Of a stretch of 64,000 bases of DNA, positions 53,725 to 61,350 are shown piece by piece (the stretch's first letter is position 1; every line of letters begins with the position of its first letter). The position numbers and the translations under genes are program-made. The stretch is from the NCBI RefSeq assembly GCF_001854765.1, contig NZ_LJJE01000112.1, positions 186,001 through 250,000 on the forward strand, read 5' to 3'. Under the pieces are notes generated by a model that was not told the origin of the DNA, did not search any database, and saw only the letters and a program-made list of their open reading frames with translations. The stretch comes from Vibrio sonorensis. Its GTDB lineage: Bacteria; Pseudomonadota; Gammaproteobacteria; Enterobacterales; Vibrionaceae.

Positions 53725-53738
53725 GGACAAAATGTCTC
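53725..53738. promoter_or_regulatory. GACA-N3-TGTC palindrome upstream of the sigma-54 regulator gene
   Basis: GGACAAAATGTCTC carries GACA-AAA-TGTC, the same arrangement as two sites before the ferredoxin operon at 61.2 kb. It lies about 70 bases before the response regulator start, in the divergent gap to tupA. Probable binding site of that regulator. Confidence 0.55.
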
Positions 53739-53808
53739 ACATAAACACTAGGGACTTTTTGATTTCTTGGTACACTCTGTCCCAGTCACCTAGCACGAGA
53801 AAAAGTCC

Positions 53809-55257
53809 ATGCCTCAATTGTTTGATCCAGTAAAAACCTCACAATACAAAGCGTTTTCTGTTTTAGTAGTTGACGACGAAGTGGGGATGCAGGCCATATT
53901 AAACAAAGCCCTTAGCAAGTGGTTTGGAAGAGTAGACTGCGCAGAGAGCGTAGAAAAAGCGGAAGAACTTAGGGTTACGGTCCACTACGATCTCATTATT
54001 CTTGATATCAACTTACCCGGCCGTTCAGGTATTGAGTGGGAAGAAGCCTTTAACGATCCAGAGCGCAAACCGGATATCATTTTTATGACGGGTTATGCCG
54101 ACTTGGAAACCGCTATCAGTGCTCTTAAACTGGGTGCTAACGACTTTATTCTCAAACCGTTTAATCTCGACCAAATGCTTCAGGCTGTCAGCAACTGCAT
54201 GGACAAAAAGCTGACCGAACGAAATTACCAAGCCCTACAACACGAGTTCCAACGCCACGTCGCTACCGAAATTATCGGCGGCTCGGATAAAACAAGACAA
54301 CTTAAGCAGCTTATAAGCCAGTTCGCACCATCGCGAGCTGCGGTACTGATTGAAGGAGAATCAGGTACAGGTAAAGAGCTAGTTGCTCGCGGCATCCACG
54401 ACGCTAGCTTGCGCAATGGCCCATTTGTTGCGATTAACTGCGGTGCAATCGCCGCTGAACTTTTAGAAAGCGAACTGTTTGGTCATATTTCAGGGGCGTT
54501 TACTGGTGCGAAGAAAGGGAGAGAAGGGCTCTTTCGCGTAGCAAGCGGCGGAACCCTTTTCCTCGATGAAATAGGTGAAATGCCCCTTGCTATGCAAGCG
54601 TCTCTGCTTAGGGTTTTGGAGCAAAGAGCGATACGACCTGTCGGTGGAGAAAAAGAGATTCAAATCGATGTACGTGTAGTCGCAGCAACCAACCGGAACT
54701 TGCAAGAAGAAGTGAAGGAAGGCAACTTTAGAGCCGACCTCTATTATCGATTAAATGTGCTCAAAATTGATGTTGCTCCTTTAAATGAGCGCAAGTCAGA
54801 TCTTATTGAGCTTGTGCCACACTTTACTCGTATCCTATCGAAAGAGCTGGGTATTGAAGATCCCAAATGGGCACACGAAGACATTCAGGCAATGCATGAC
54901 TATGACTGGCCGGGAAATATCCGAGAACTTAAAAACCTGATAGAACGTTGTTTATTGCTGCGCCAACCGCCAGCGCATTATTGGCGCGAATCGCTGGGCG
55001 CTCAGCCTCCGGCACATATTTCTATGACGGTATCTCACAGTACCGAAATTCCAGAAATACCCGAAAGACTAAGTAACCCTCAGGCGGGCTATCCCGACAG
55101 TTGGACGCTCAAGCAAGTAGAAAAATCCCACATACAGCAGGTTGTGTCTCTGCACGACGGCAATAAGTCTGCGGCTGCTCGCGATCTCGGCGTTGCAAGA
55201 AAAACACTCGAGCGCAAATTTAAAGAGTGGGAATTAGAGGAAGACGATTATGCATAA
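53809..55257 (+). CDS. Sigma-54-dependent response regulator of the formate dehydrogenase locus
   Basis: NtrC-type activator of 482 residues. The receiver has D22/D23, acceptor D66 (LIILDINLPGRSG) and Lys in FILKPF; the AAA+ domain has Walker A GESGTGKELVARGI and the sigma-54 loop GAFTGA; the Fis-type DNA-binding end reads DGNKSAAARDLGVARKTLER. It overlaps the sensor kinase gene by 8 bases. Likely targets are the sigma-54 promoters before fdhD, DUF3305 and the ferredoxin gene, through GACA-N3-TGTC sites. Confidence 0.9.
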   Translation: MPQLFDPVKTSQYKAFSVLVVDDEVGMQAILNKALSKWFGRVDCAESVEKAEELRVTVHYDLIILDINLPGRSGIEWEEAFNDPERKPDIIFMTGYADLETAISALKLGANDFILKPFNLDQMLQAVSNCMDKKLTERNYQALQHEFQRHVATEIIGGSDKTRQLKQLISQFAPSRAAVLIEGESGTGKELVARGIHDASLRNGPFVAINCGAIAAELLESELFGHISGAFTGAKKGREGLFRVASGGTLFLDEIGEMPLAMQASLLRVLEQRAIRPVGGEKEIQIDVRVVAATNRNLQEEVKEGNFRADLYYRLNVLKIDVAPLNERKSDLIELVPHFTRILSKELGIEDPKWAHEDIQAMHDYDWPGNIRELKNLIERCLLLRQPPAHYWRESLGAQPPAHISMTVSHSTEIPEIPERLSNPQAGYPDSWTLKQVEKSHIQQVVSLHDGNKSAAARDLGVARKTLERKFKEWELEEDDYA

Positions 55258-57265
55258 CAATCGATCGTTCCTTGGTCTATGGCACCATAGATTTAAAACC
55301 ATGGTGCGCTATCGACTTCTATTTCTGACTTCGGCTCCCATTCTTCTCACCTTGTTGGCACTGATTGCGATTACAATTTACTGGTCGATTCACTATACAT
55401 GGCAAAGTGCTCTTATCGATGTATCTGAGCGCTTGGAAGTCGCAAACAACAGTATTGACCTGATCCAAGAAAAGCAAGTGAGCAGTATTCGTTCCCTGTC
55501 CGAGTCCTATCAATTTCAGATGCAACGACAAGAAGCACACAAGATACAAACCTGGGTAAAGAATCAAAAAGAGCGATATGAACTCGACTTCCTTACCTAT
55601 AGGCCTATTAACGCGATCAATGATCCTGAGCGTTTAGAAAAGCTCGCCAAGCAACCCTCCTTTTTCGATGTTCTTTCTCCCCAAGAGTTGCGACAACTCG
55701 ATAAAGACCTCACGGTTAGAGCGCAAATTCCTATTTTAAATAGCCAAAGCATAGAAGATCGCGGATTGGTCAGTCGCACGGTACTCCCTGTTATCGATGA
55801 ATACAACAACACTATTGGCTACTTAGACGGGGGGCTAATACTCAACAACAGCACGGTGCTAGTCGATCGATTAAGAGATTTGATTTACCCCAGCTCTCAA
55901 GACTCACTAAGGCCGGTTGGCACGGTAACGGTATTTTTGGACGACTTGCGCGTTAGCACAAACGTTCCACTCGACAGTAACGAACGCGTTGGTCGAGCGA
56001 TAGGAACCAGAGTATCTAGTGAAGTTAATCGCACTGTTCTCGGTCAGGGAAAATCATGGATTAATCGAGCTTTTGTCTATGACGCATGGTACATCACAGC
56101 ATACCAACCTCTGGTCGACCATGAAAAGAACGTTATTGGCATGCTGTACACCGGCTACCTCGTTTGGCCTTTTATCTCTGCTTACCTCACTAATATCGTT
56201 GAAATCAGCGTCTTTACTATTGCACTGCTAATTTTATCGGGAATCGCAGTGTATCGAGGCTCAAGAGACCTTTTTAGGCCGATTGAACGGATCCACCGTG
56301 TTGTTAAGATGGTTCAACTGGGCAAAGATCAAAGGATTGGTCAGTTGGGACTTGATGAGCAACATGAGTTGGCGCAACTGGCTAAGCAATTTGACAATAT
56401 GTTAGATCTGCTAAATCAGCAAAAAACAGAGCTGGAAAAGTCGGCGATAGAATTAGAAGGCAAAGTGGAAAAACGAACCGCTAGCCTTAAAGACAAAACG
56501 CAACAATTAGAGCACCACATTGAACTACTTAATGACACTCGTGACAAACTGATTGTTAATGAAAAGCTGGCAGCCCTAGGCGAGCTCACTGCCGGAATTG
56601 CCCATGAGATAAATAACCCGACGGCGGTGATTCTCGGCAATGTGGAATTGATACAGTTTGAGTTAGGCTCGGAATGTGAACGCGTCGACGAAGAGATCAA
56701 AGCGATCCTCGCGCAAATCGACCGAATCAGGAACATCACAAGGAGTTTATTGCAATACAGCCGACAAGGCGGTATTCAAGATGAGATCACATGGCAACAT
56801 ATCAACCCGATCATTGAGGAGAGTGTGACCTTAGTAAAGACAGGGGCTAAAAAGCGCAAAATCGAGTTTGAAGTCCATTTAAATGCGCAGACGAGTGTCG
56901 AGATAAACCGACATCAGCTCCTGCAAATACTCGTCAATCTTCAAATGAATGGAATCCATGCGATGAAAGAGCAGGGCACCTTGACCATTAGTAGTGAAGA
57001 TTGGATTGAAAATGGCGAGAGCATTGGTGCGTTAATCCATATAGAAGATCAGGGGTGCGGTATCAAAGAAGAGCAATTAAAACGCATCTTTTCGCCATTC
57101 TTTACTACTAAACGCAATGGAACCGGGCTCGGTCTTTCAGTTTCACAAAGTATACTTAGCCAAACTGGTGGAGAATTAAAAGTCGCATCCCAATGGGGGG
57201 TAGGTAGTAAATTCAGTATCTATTTGCCTAAAAAAGCACAGATTAAGCTGCTAGCTACAACATAG
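55250..57265 (+). CDS. Membrane sensor histidine kinase, partner of the sigma-54 regulator
   Basis: 671-residue kinase: first membrane helix about residues 24-46, a periplasmic Cache-like sensor (about 50-310), a second helix (ISVFTIALLILSGIAVYRG), HAMP, a coiled coil, HisKA with His452 in GELTAGIAHEINNPTAVI, and an ATPase domain with N box NLQMNGIHAM, DQGCGI and GTGLGLSVSQSI. The periplasmic domain probably senses a small molecule linked to formate respiration; this is inference. A minus-strand terminator of the neighbouring gene follows. Confidence 0.9.
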   Translation: MHNNRSFLGLWHHRFKTMVRYRLLFLTSAPILLTLLALIAITIYWSIHYTWQSALIDVSERLEVANNSIDLIQEKQVSSIRSLSESYQFQMQRQEAHKIQTWVKNQKERYELDFLTYRPINAINDPERLEKLAKQPSFFDVLSPQELRQLDKDLTVRAQIPILNSQSIEDRGLVSRTVLPVIDEYNNTIGYLDGGLILNNSTVLVDRLRDLIYPSSQDSLRPVGTVTVFLDDLRVSTNVPLDSNERVGRAIGTRVSSEVNRTVLGQGKSWINRAFVYDAWYITAYQPLVDHEKNVIGMLYTGYLVWPFISAYLTNIVEISVFTIALLILSGIAVYRGSRDLFRPIERIHRVVKMVQLGKDQRIGQLGLDEQHELAQLAKQFDNMLDLLNQQKTELEKSAIELEGKVEKRTASLKDKTQQLEHHIELLNDTRDKLIVNEKLAALGELTAGIAHEINNPTAVILGNVELIQFELGSECERVDEEIKAILAQIDRIRNITRSLLQYSRQGGIQDEITWQHINPIIEESVTLVKTGAKKRKIEFEVHLNAQTSVEINRHQLLQILVNLQMNGIHAMKEQGTLTISSEDWIENGESIGALIHIEDQGCGIKEEQLKRIFSPFFTTKRNGTGLGLSVSQSILSQTGGELKVASQWGVGSKFSIYLPKKAQIKLLATT

Positions 57266-57272
57266 TTAATAG

Positions 57273-57297
57273 AAAAAAGCCAGCGCAGACGCTGGCA
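57273..57297 (-). terminator. Terminator of the chemoreceptor gene at 57-59 kb
   Basis: On the minus strand GCCAGCG-TCTG-CGCTGGC (7-bp perfect stem) is followed by a T-run. It sits between convergent genes; the plus strand side has no T-run, so it mainly serves the minus-strand gene. Confidence 0.8.
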
Positions 57298-57331
57298 AAG
57301 GTGGAACTTGTGACAATGTCACACTTAAGGA

Positions 57332-59212
57332 TCAGTATTTAAATTGAGCCACTATGGTTTCGAGTTTGTGGCTGACATCAGCCACTTGCTCGCTGCAACG
57401 CACTGACGTTGATACAACTTCATGAGTGTCGCCAGCCAACTCAGCTATTTGAGTAATATTTCGGTCTATTTCCGCAGAAACCATTGACTGCTCTTCCGAA
57501 GCCGTTGCGATTTGACTATTCATATCAAACATTTCAGAAACTTGATCAACAATACCGCCGATCGCATCAAGAGCTTGCTTAGTCAGTTGATCCGTATCGT
57601 TCGCTTGTTCCAAACTACTGGTCATCAACCGAACTGTCTTATCGATCCCATCCGTTAACGTTGTGATGGTAGATTCAATTTGGTGGGTAGAGTTGTTTGT
57701 CATTAAAGAGAGCTGTCTCACTTCATCTGCAACAACCGCAAAACCACGACCGCTATCACCAGCACGAGCAGCTTCAATCGCAGCATTTAGTGCCAATAGG
57801 TTGGTCTGTTCTGCAATTCCTTGGATAGTAACGATAATACTGTTTATCTCTCGACTTTGCTCTTCCAGCTTGCGCACCAAGTCTTGTGAACCAAGGATAT
57901 TTTCCGTCAAACTATGCAGGCTTTCTCCGGCACTATTGGTGAGCTGTAAACCTTTTTCAGCTTCAGTTTTAACTCGGTTCGCGGTTTCAGCGGCATGTTC
58001 AATATTTGCAGTGATCTCATTACTGGTCATCACTAATTCATTTACCGCTGTGGCAACAGACTCAGATTCGGCTTTTTGCTGTTTAGCGTTATCCATGCTC
58101 TTTTGAGCTGCCGATTCTGAACTACAGGAGGATTCGCCGAGCACACTCATCACATTCGCGACATCTTTGATGTTGCCGTGCAGTTTACTTACGAACTTAT
58201 CAAATGAGTTTGCCAACTGAGCGAGCTCATCGTTACCTTTAGCATCAATTCTGACAGTCAAGTCGCCGTTTCCTTCGGCGATGTCCTTCATCAGCACATT
58301 AATAGACATGATTCGCTGAGTAATGCTTTTTCCCACCAGTAGTAGTAGTACAGAAACAATTAAGGCACACACAATCCCTAGCGCGTGAAGTTTAGTTTCT
58401 ACCTTCGCCGCTTGCTCAACGATGAAGCTATCAATATCAGCTTGTAGCGCTTCAAAGCTCTGCTCTGTCTGGTGTACATTGCTCCTCAATGCACCTTTCA
58501 TTCCCTCATTGGCAGATAAGCCGAGTTCTTGGTTTGAAACAAACAGCTCGTTGACCACTTTTTGGGTAGACTCTAGTTGGGGGTGAATGGAAACAGGAGA
58601 TAGCGCATATAGCTGCGAATATGCGGCTTCAAACTCTTGCTGTTTCGCGGACGAAGGAGCGATCAAATAACTCGACAAACTCTCTGAAAGCGCAAAAAAA
58701 CTCTCAGACACTGGCCTAACATTGAGTTGCTTAACCACCTTGGTTAACGACTGTTTTTCGACAATTACTTGAGCCAATAAACCAGATTCAGAATCCAACC
58801 CAATTCGCTCTACTTGCCCAGCGAGTTGGTGAAACTGACCTTGATATAGTGCCAGCGTTTCCGAAAGCTGTTCCGCTTTGCGTTTTGTCTCAGGAGAGAG
58901 TGTTGCGAAAAAATTGCTCAGCGCGCCAACCCGAGTAGAGATAGTTTGATAGCTTTTATCAAACTTATCTATGTATTTGAGTTGTTTACGAGCGAGGAAA
59001 TCTTTCTCGTGCCGCCTTAACATAAGTAAGTCATTGGCACTTTGCAGGTTTAATGAAGAGATGTGTTGAAGTTGATTAAGCTGCTTTAAGCTGTACTGCT
59101 CATATAGAGCGTAAGTAACAATGCCTAGCGCCAACACTGCAGTAATGATCCATAGTTTTGCTTTAATGGATAGCGATGAGAGCAACCCCATTTTTGCTGG
59201 TGTCCCTGTCAT
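57332..59212 (-). CDS. Methyl-accepting chemotaxis protein in the formate locus
   Basis: Chemoreceptor of 626 residues: a membrane helix at about residues 20-37, a helical periplasmic domain to about 275 with LLMLRRHEKDFLARK (a region typical of helical-bimodular-like sensors), a second helix (LGIVCALIVSVLLLLVGKSI), HAMP (ERGNGDLTVR-like: AEGNGDLTVRIDA), then the signalling hairpin with NLLALNAAIEAARAGDSGRG. ATG 59212 has GGGAGG 5 bases ahead, so the 11 extra upstream codons are discarded. Placed between the two-component pair and fdhD, it may steer cells by formate or respiration; this is inference. Confidence 0.9.
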   Translation of the reverse strand: MTGTPAKMGLLSSLSIKAKLWIITAVLALGIVTYALYEQYSLKQLNQLQHISSLNLQSANDLLMLRRHEKDFLARKQLKYIDKFDKSYQTISTRVGALSNFFATLSPETKRKAEQLSETLALYQGQFHQLAGQVERIGLDSESGLLAQVIVEKQSLTKVVKQLNVRPVSESFFALSESLSSYLIAPSSAKQQEFEAAYSQLYALSPVSIHPQLESTQKVVNELFVSNQELGLSANEGMKGALRSNVHQTEQSFEALQADIDSFIVEQAAKVETKLHALGIVCALIVSVLLLLVGKSITQRIMSINVLMKDIAEGNGDLTVRIDAKGNDELAQLANSFDKFVSKLHGNIKDVANVMSVLGESSCSSESAAQKSMDNAKQQKAESESVATAVNELVMTSNEITANIEHAAETANRVKTEAEKGLQLTNSAGESLHSLTENILGSQDLVRKLEEQSREINSIIVTIQGIAEQTNLLALNAAIEAARAGDSGRGFAVVADEVRQLSLMTNNSTHQIESTITTLTDGIDKTVRLMTSSLEQANDTDQLTKQALDAIGGIVDQVSEMFDMNSQIATASEEQSMVSAEIDRNITQIAELAGDTHEVVSTSVRCSEQVADVSHKLETIVAQFKY

Positions 59213-59339
59213 GGGCACCTCCCTAGCTAGTCTGACATAATCCACGCAATGTTAAATATTAATTAAATTTATGTGACGCGTAGTTATAAAACTAATAGCA
59301 CTAGGGACGCTATTTGCAAGTTAGATTCGACTCATCTCA

Positions 59340-60167
59340 CTAATTAGTTTTTCCCTTAACATCGAAGTCAATCTTCTCTGACCCGGTAAAGACTTGAAAA
59401 CGCAATCCTTTTGCTCTTGCGATAGTGGTTATGCCAAATTGTGCAGCCAGATCCAAACCCATCTGAGTGACGCCCGATCTCGACAATAAGACGGGTATTC
59501 CCATTTGTGCAACCTTGATAACCATTTCAGATGTTAGGCGACCTGTTGTATAAAAAATTTTGTCCTTACCCAATTGTTCATCAAGCCACATTTCGCCTGC
59601 AAGCGTATCTACCGCATTGTGGCGACCTACATCCTCGACAAAAGAGAGAACCTTGTTGTTAAGACATACAGCACAGCCATGGACCGCACCCGCTTTTTTA
59701 TAGGTGTCGTTATAGTGGGTAAGTGCCTCAAGCGCAGAATAGATTTCTGATTGCTTTATCTTTACTTGAGGTACTTGGTACCCCTCAAGTTGCTTCATGA
59801 CGTTGCCGTACATGGTGCCCTGACCACACCCAGAAGTAACGGTCTTCTTTTCTAACGCCTTATCAACACCTTCAATTTTTTCTTTTGTGATAACGGCGGC
59901 GGAGCTGGTTTCCCAATCAATTATTATCGACTCCAACAGCGAGGAGTCCGAAATAAATCCTTGATTCTTTAAATAGCCTAGCACTAGATGCTCTGGCCTA
60001 GAGCCCAGCGTCATTAACGTCACTATCTCTTTCCAATTCAGCATCACGGTCAAAGGGCGCTCGCAGGCAATTTCTTTGCTCAGAGGTTCGCCATACTCAT
60101 CTACGACGGTTACCTGCATTGTTTGGAGTGGGTTTTCGCTCGTTTTAATCAGTTTTGGTACAGACAA
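59340..60167 (-). CDS. fdhD: FdhD, formate dehydrogenase sulfurtransferase
   Basis: Transfers sulfur from IscS to the molybdenum/tungsten cofactor of formate dehydrogenase. The sulfur-carrying Cys lies in TSGCGQGTM (about residue 114), and family motifs GAVHGCAVC, EDVGRHNAVDTLAGEM and TTGRLTSEMVIKVAQMGIP are all present. 275 aa. A sigma-54-like promoter lies upstream on the minus strand, back to back with one for the DUF3305 gene. Confidence 0.93.
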   Translation of the reverse strand: MSVPKLIKTSENPLQTMQVTVVDEYGEPLSKEIACERPLTVMLNWKEIVTLMTLGSRPEHLVLGYLKNQGFISDSSLLESIIIDWETSSAAVITKEKIEGVDKALEKKTVTSGCGQGTMYGNVMKQLEGYQVPQVKIKQSEIYSALEALTHYNDTYKKAGAVHGCAVCLNNKVLSFVEDVGRHNAVDTLAGEMWLDEQLGKDKIFYTTGRLTSEMVIKVAQMGIPVLLSRSGVTQMGLDLAAQFGITTIARAKGLRFQVFTGSEKIDFDVKGKTN

Positions 60168-60221
60168 GTTCTTATCCTTATAAAAGCAGACGACTCAAAA
60201 TATAGGTATTTGACGCATCGT

Positions 60222-60237
60222 TGCAAGTTGCGTACCC
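60222..60237 (-). promoter_or_regulatory. Sigma-54 promoter of fdhD
   Basis: Minus strand GGGTACGCAACTTGCA matches TGGCACG-N4-TTGCA with GG-N10-GC spacing and a perfect TTGCA -12 box. It lies 55 bases before the fdhD start. Confidence 0.6.
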
Positions 60238-60255
60238 AATAAAATGGTCTTAATA

Positions 60256-60271
60256 CGGTACAGTCCTTGCT
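60256..60271 (+). promoter_or_regulatory. Sigma-54 promoter of the DUF3305-DUF3306 genes
   Basis: CGGTACAGTCCTTGCT has GG-N10-GC spacing with a TTGC -12 element and a GGTAC -24 element. It lies 43 bases before the DUF3305 ATG, divergent to the fdhD promoter with an 18-base gap. Confidence 0.6.
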
Positions 60272-60313
60272 ATGTTTTTTTGCAATACTCAAAACAGTAT
60301 AAGGTAGTGAGTC

Positions 60314-60766
60314 ATGTCGTCTAACGAACCAAAGAAAAATCAAGTGCAATGGCCTTTGTCATTCGTTCTGCAAGAAGAACAAATAACCACGGGTATGTGG
60401 CAGACAAGTCAGTGGTTATTACAAGACATTCTGCTTAGTGAAAAAGACGTAGAGGGAACCATCTGTAAAGCGACTCTCCATCTTCACCGCGATGAAAGGA
60501 CGGATTACAGGTTTAACCTAAGCTCTGTAAATCCCAAACTATTTGTTGTTCTAGAAACCACAGGACAAGCTACTATTTCTATCCACGATGTGACGGTTTC
60601 ACAAAGTGTCGCTGGCCACTATCTGGATGGAGACTACCTAGTACTATCGAAAGAGATGCCCCTCGCAATCCAAGCATGGGTTGAGGCATTTATAGGTCGC
60701 AATGGCGAGCTACTAGAACAGAGAAGAAAGAAGCGAAAAGGTGCGGGGAGGTCTAGTGGAAAATAG
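60314..60766 (+). CDS. DUF3305 protein of the formate dehydrogenase locus
   Basis: A 150-residue soluble protein: VQWPLSFVLQEEQITTGMWQ at the start and HLHRDERTDYRFNLSSVNPKLFVVLE in the middle match DUF3305, a family almost always found beside formate dehydrogenase genes. The C-terminal tail is basic (EQRRKKRKGAGRSSGK). Probably a maturation factor; exact role unknown. It overlaps the DUF3306 start by 11 bases. Confidence 0.82.
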   Translation: MSSNEPKKNQVQWPLSFVLQEEQITTGMWQTSQWLLQDILLSEKDVEGTICKATLHLHRDERTDYRFNLSSVNPKLFVVLETTGQATISIHDVTVSQSVAGHYLDGDYLVLSKEMPLAIQAWVEAFIGRNGELLEQRRKKRKGAGRSSGK

Positions 60767-61178
60767 TTTTTTCTCCCGTTGGTCGAAACGAAAGCTCGAC
60801 AGTGAAGAGCGCGATTCAAACGTCGATTCAATTAATGAAGAGCTAAAAATCAATGAGGAAGAAGTTCAACAGGAAGGCTCTCTCGGCTCTTTGTTGGTAA
60901 GTGAAGCAAGCGAAGCCGTTAAAAAACAGGCGTTGCGCAATCTATTCCAGAGTCCAGAATTTCAAGTTGTAGACAAGCTGAATGACTATGATCACGACTT
61001 CGATAAAGTCGCTTCTCTGCCTCAGGCCATTAGTGAAACACTGCGCGATTGGGTAAAAGAGAGCGTCGAAGATCGTTCACCACAACAAGCGCAAAAACCC
61101 GAATTTGAAGAACAAAACAGCCAAACAGAACATCTTGATTTGGAAACCAATAAAAACATCGACGATAACCCAGAATAA
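60756..61178 (+). CDS. DUF3306 protein of the formate dehydrogenase locus
   Basis: A 140-residue acidic protein: the N-terminal FFSRWSKRKLDSEE and the central LFQSPEFQVVDKLNDYDHDF are DUF3306 features. GTG 60756 is used because GGGGAGG lies 5 bases before it. The C-terminal third is low-complexity, rich in E, Q and N. It pairs with DUF3305 in formate dehydrogenase operons of many gammaproteobacteria; function not established. Confidence 0.82.
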   Translation: MENSFFSRWSKRKLDSEERDSNVDSINEELKINEEEVQQEGSLGSLLVSEASEAVKKQALRNLFQSPEFQVVDKLNDYDHDFDKVASLPQAISETLRDWVKESVEDRSPQQAQKPEFEEQNSQTEHLDLETNKNIDDNPE

Positions 61179-61183
61179 AATTA

Positions 61184-61230
61184 GGGACATTTTGTCCCAC
61201 TTGTTATTTTTGTCCTTAGACAATTTGTCC
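61184..61230. promoter_or_regulatory. Two GACA-N3-TGTC enhancer sites upstream of the ferredoxin operon
   Basis: GGGACATTTTGTCCC (61184-61198, a perfect 6-bp-arm palindrome) and AGACAATTTGTCC (61218-61230). Their centres are 33 bases apart, about three helical turns, and they lie 60-110 bases upstream of a sigma-54 promoter, the normal place for NtrC-type activator binding. Confidence 0.65.
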
Positions 61231-61291
61231 AGGTCACGACCAACAAGCTTTTGAAATGACTTAACCAATTGAATTTATGTGATTATTTTTA

Positions 61292-61307
61292 TGGTATAGC
61301 AATTGCT
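61292..61307 (+). promoter_or_regulatory. Sigma-54 promoter of the ferredoxin-formate dehydrogenase operon
   Basis: TGGTATAGCAATTGCT has GG-N10-GC spacing with TTGCT at -12 and TGGTAT at -24. It lies 43 bases before the ATG at 61351. Confidence 0.65.
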
Positions 61308-61350
61308 ATTGTCTCTGTATAAGCACTGCAAGCAATGGACAATAATAACA

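Noticed and set aside
53751..53783. GGGAC and GTCCC words spaced 23 bases apart before the sigma-54 regulator gene as a fourth palindrome
   Set aside because: The spacing differs from the other sites; at best these are isolated half-sites.
57310..57322. GTGACAATGTCAC palindrome as another regulator site of the formate locus
   Set aside because: The spacer is 1 base instead of 3, and it sits in a convergent gap with no promoter to control.
61077..61268. A 63-codon minus-strand frame over the DUF3306 end and the enhancer sites
   Set aside because: It runs antisense to a well-supported gene and through likely regulatory sites, with no ribosome site.
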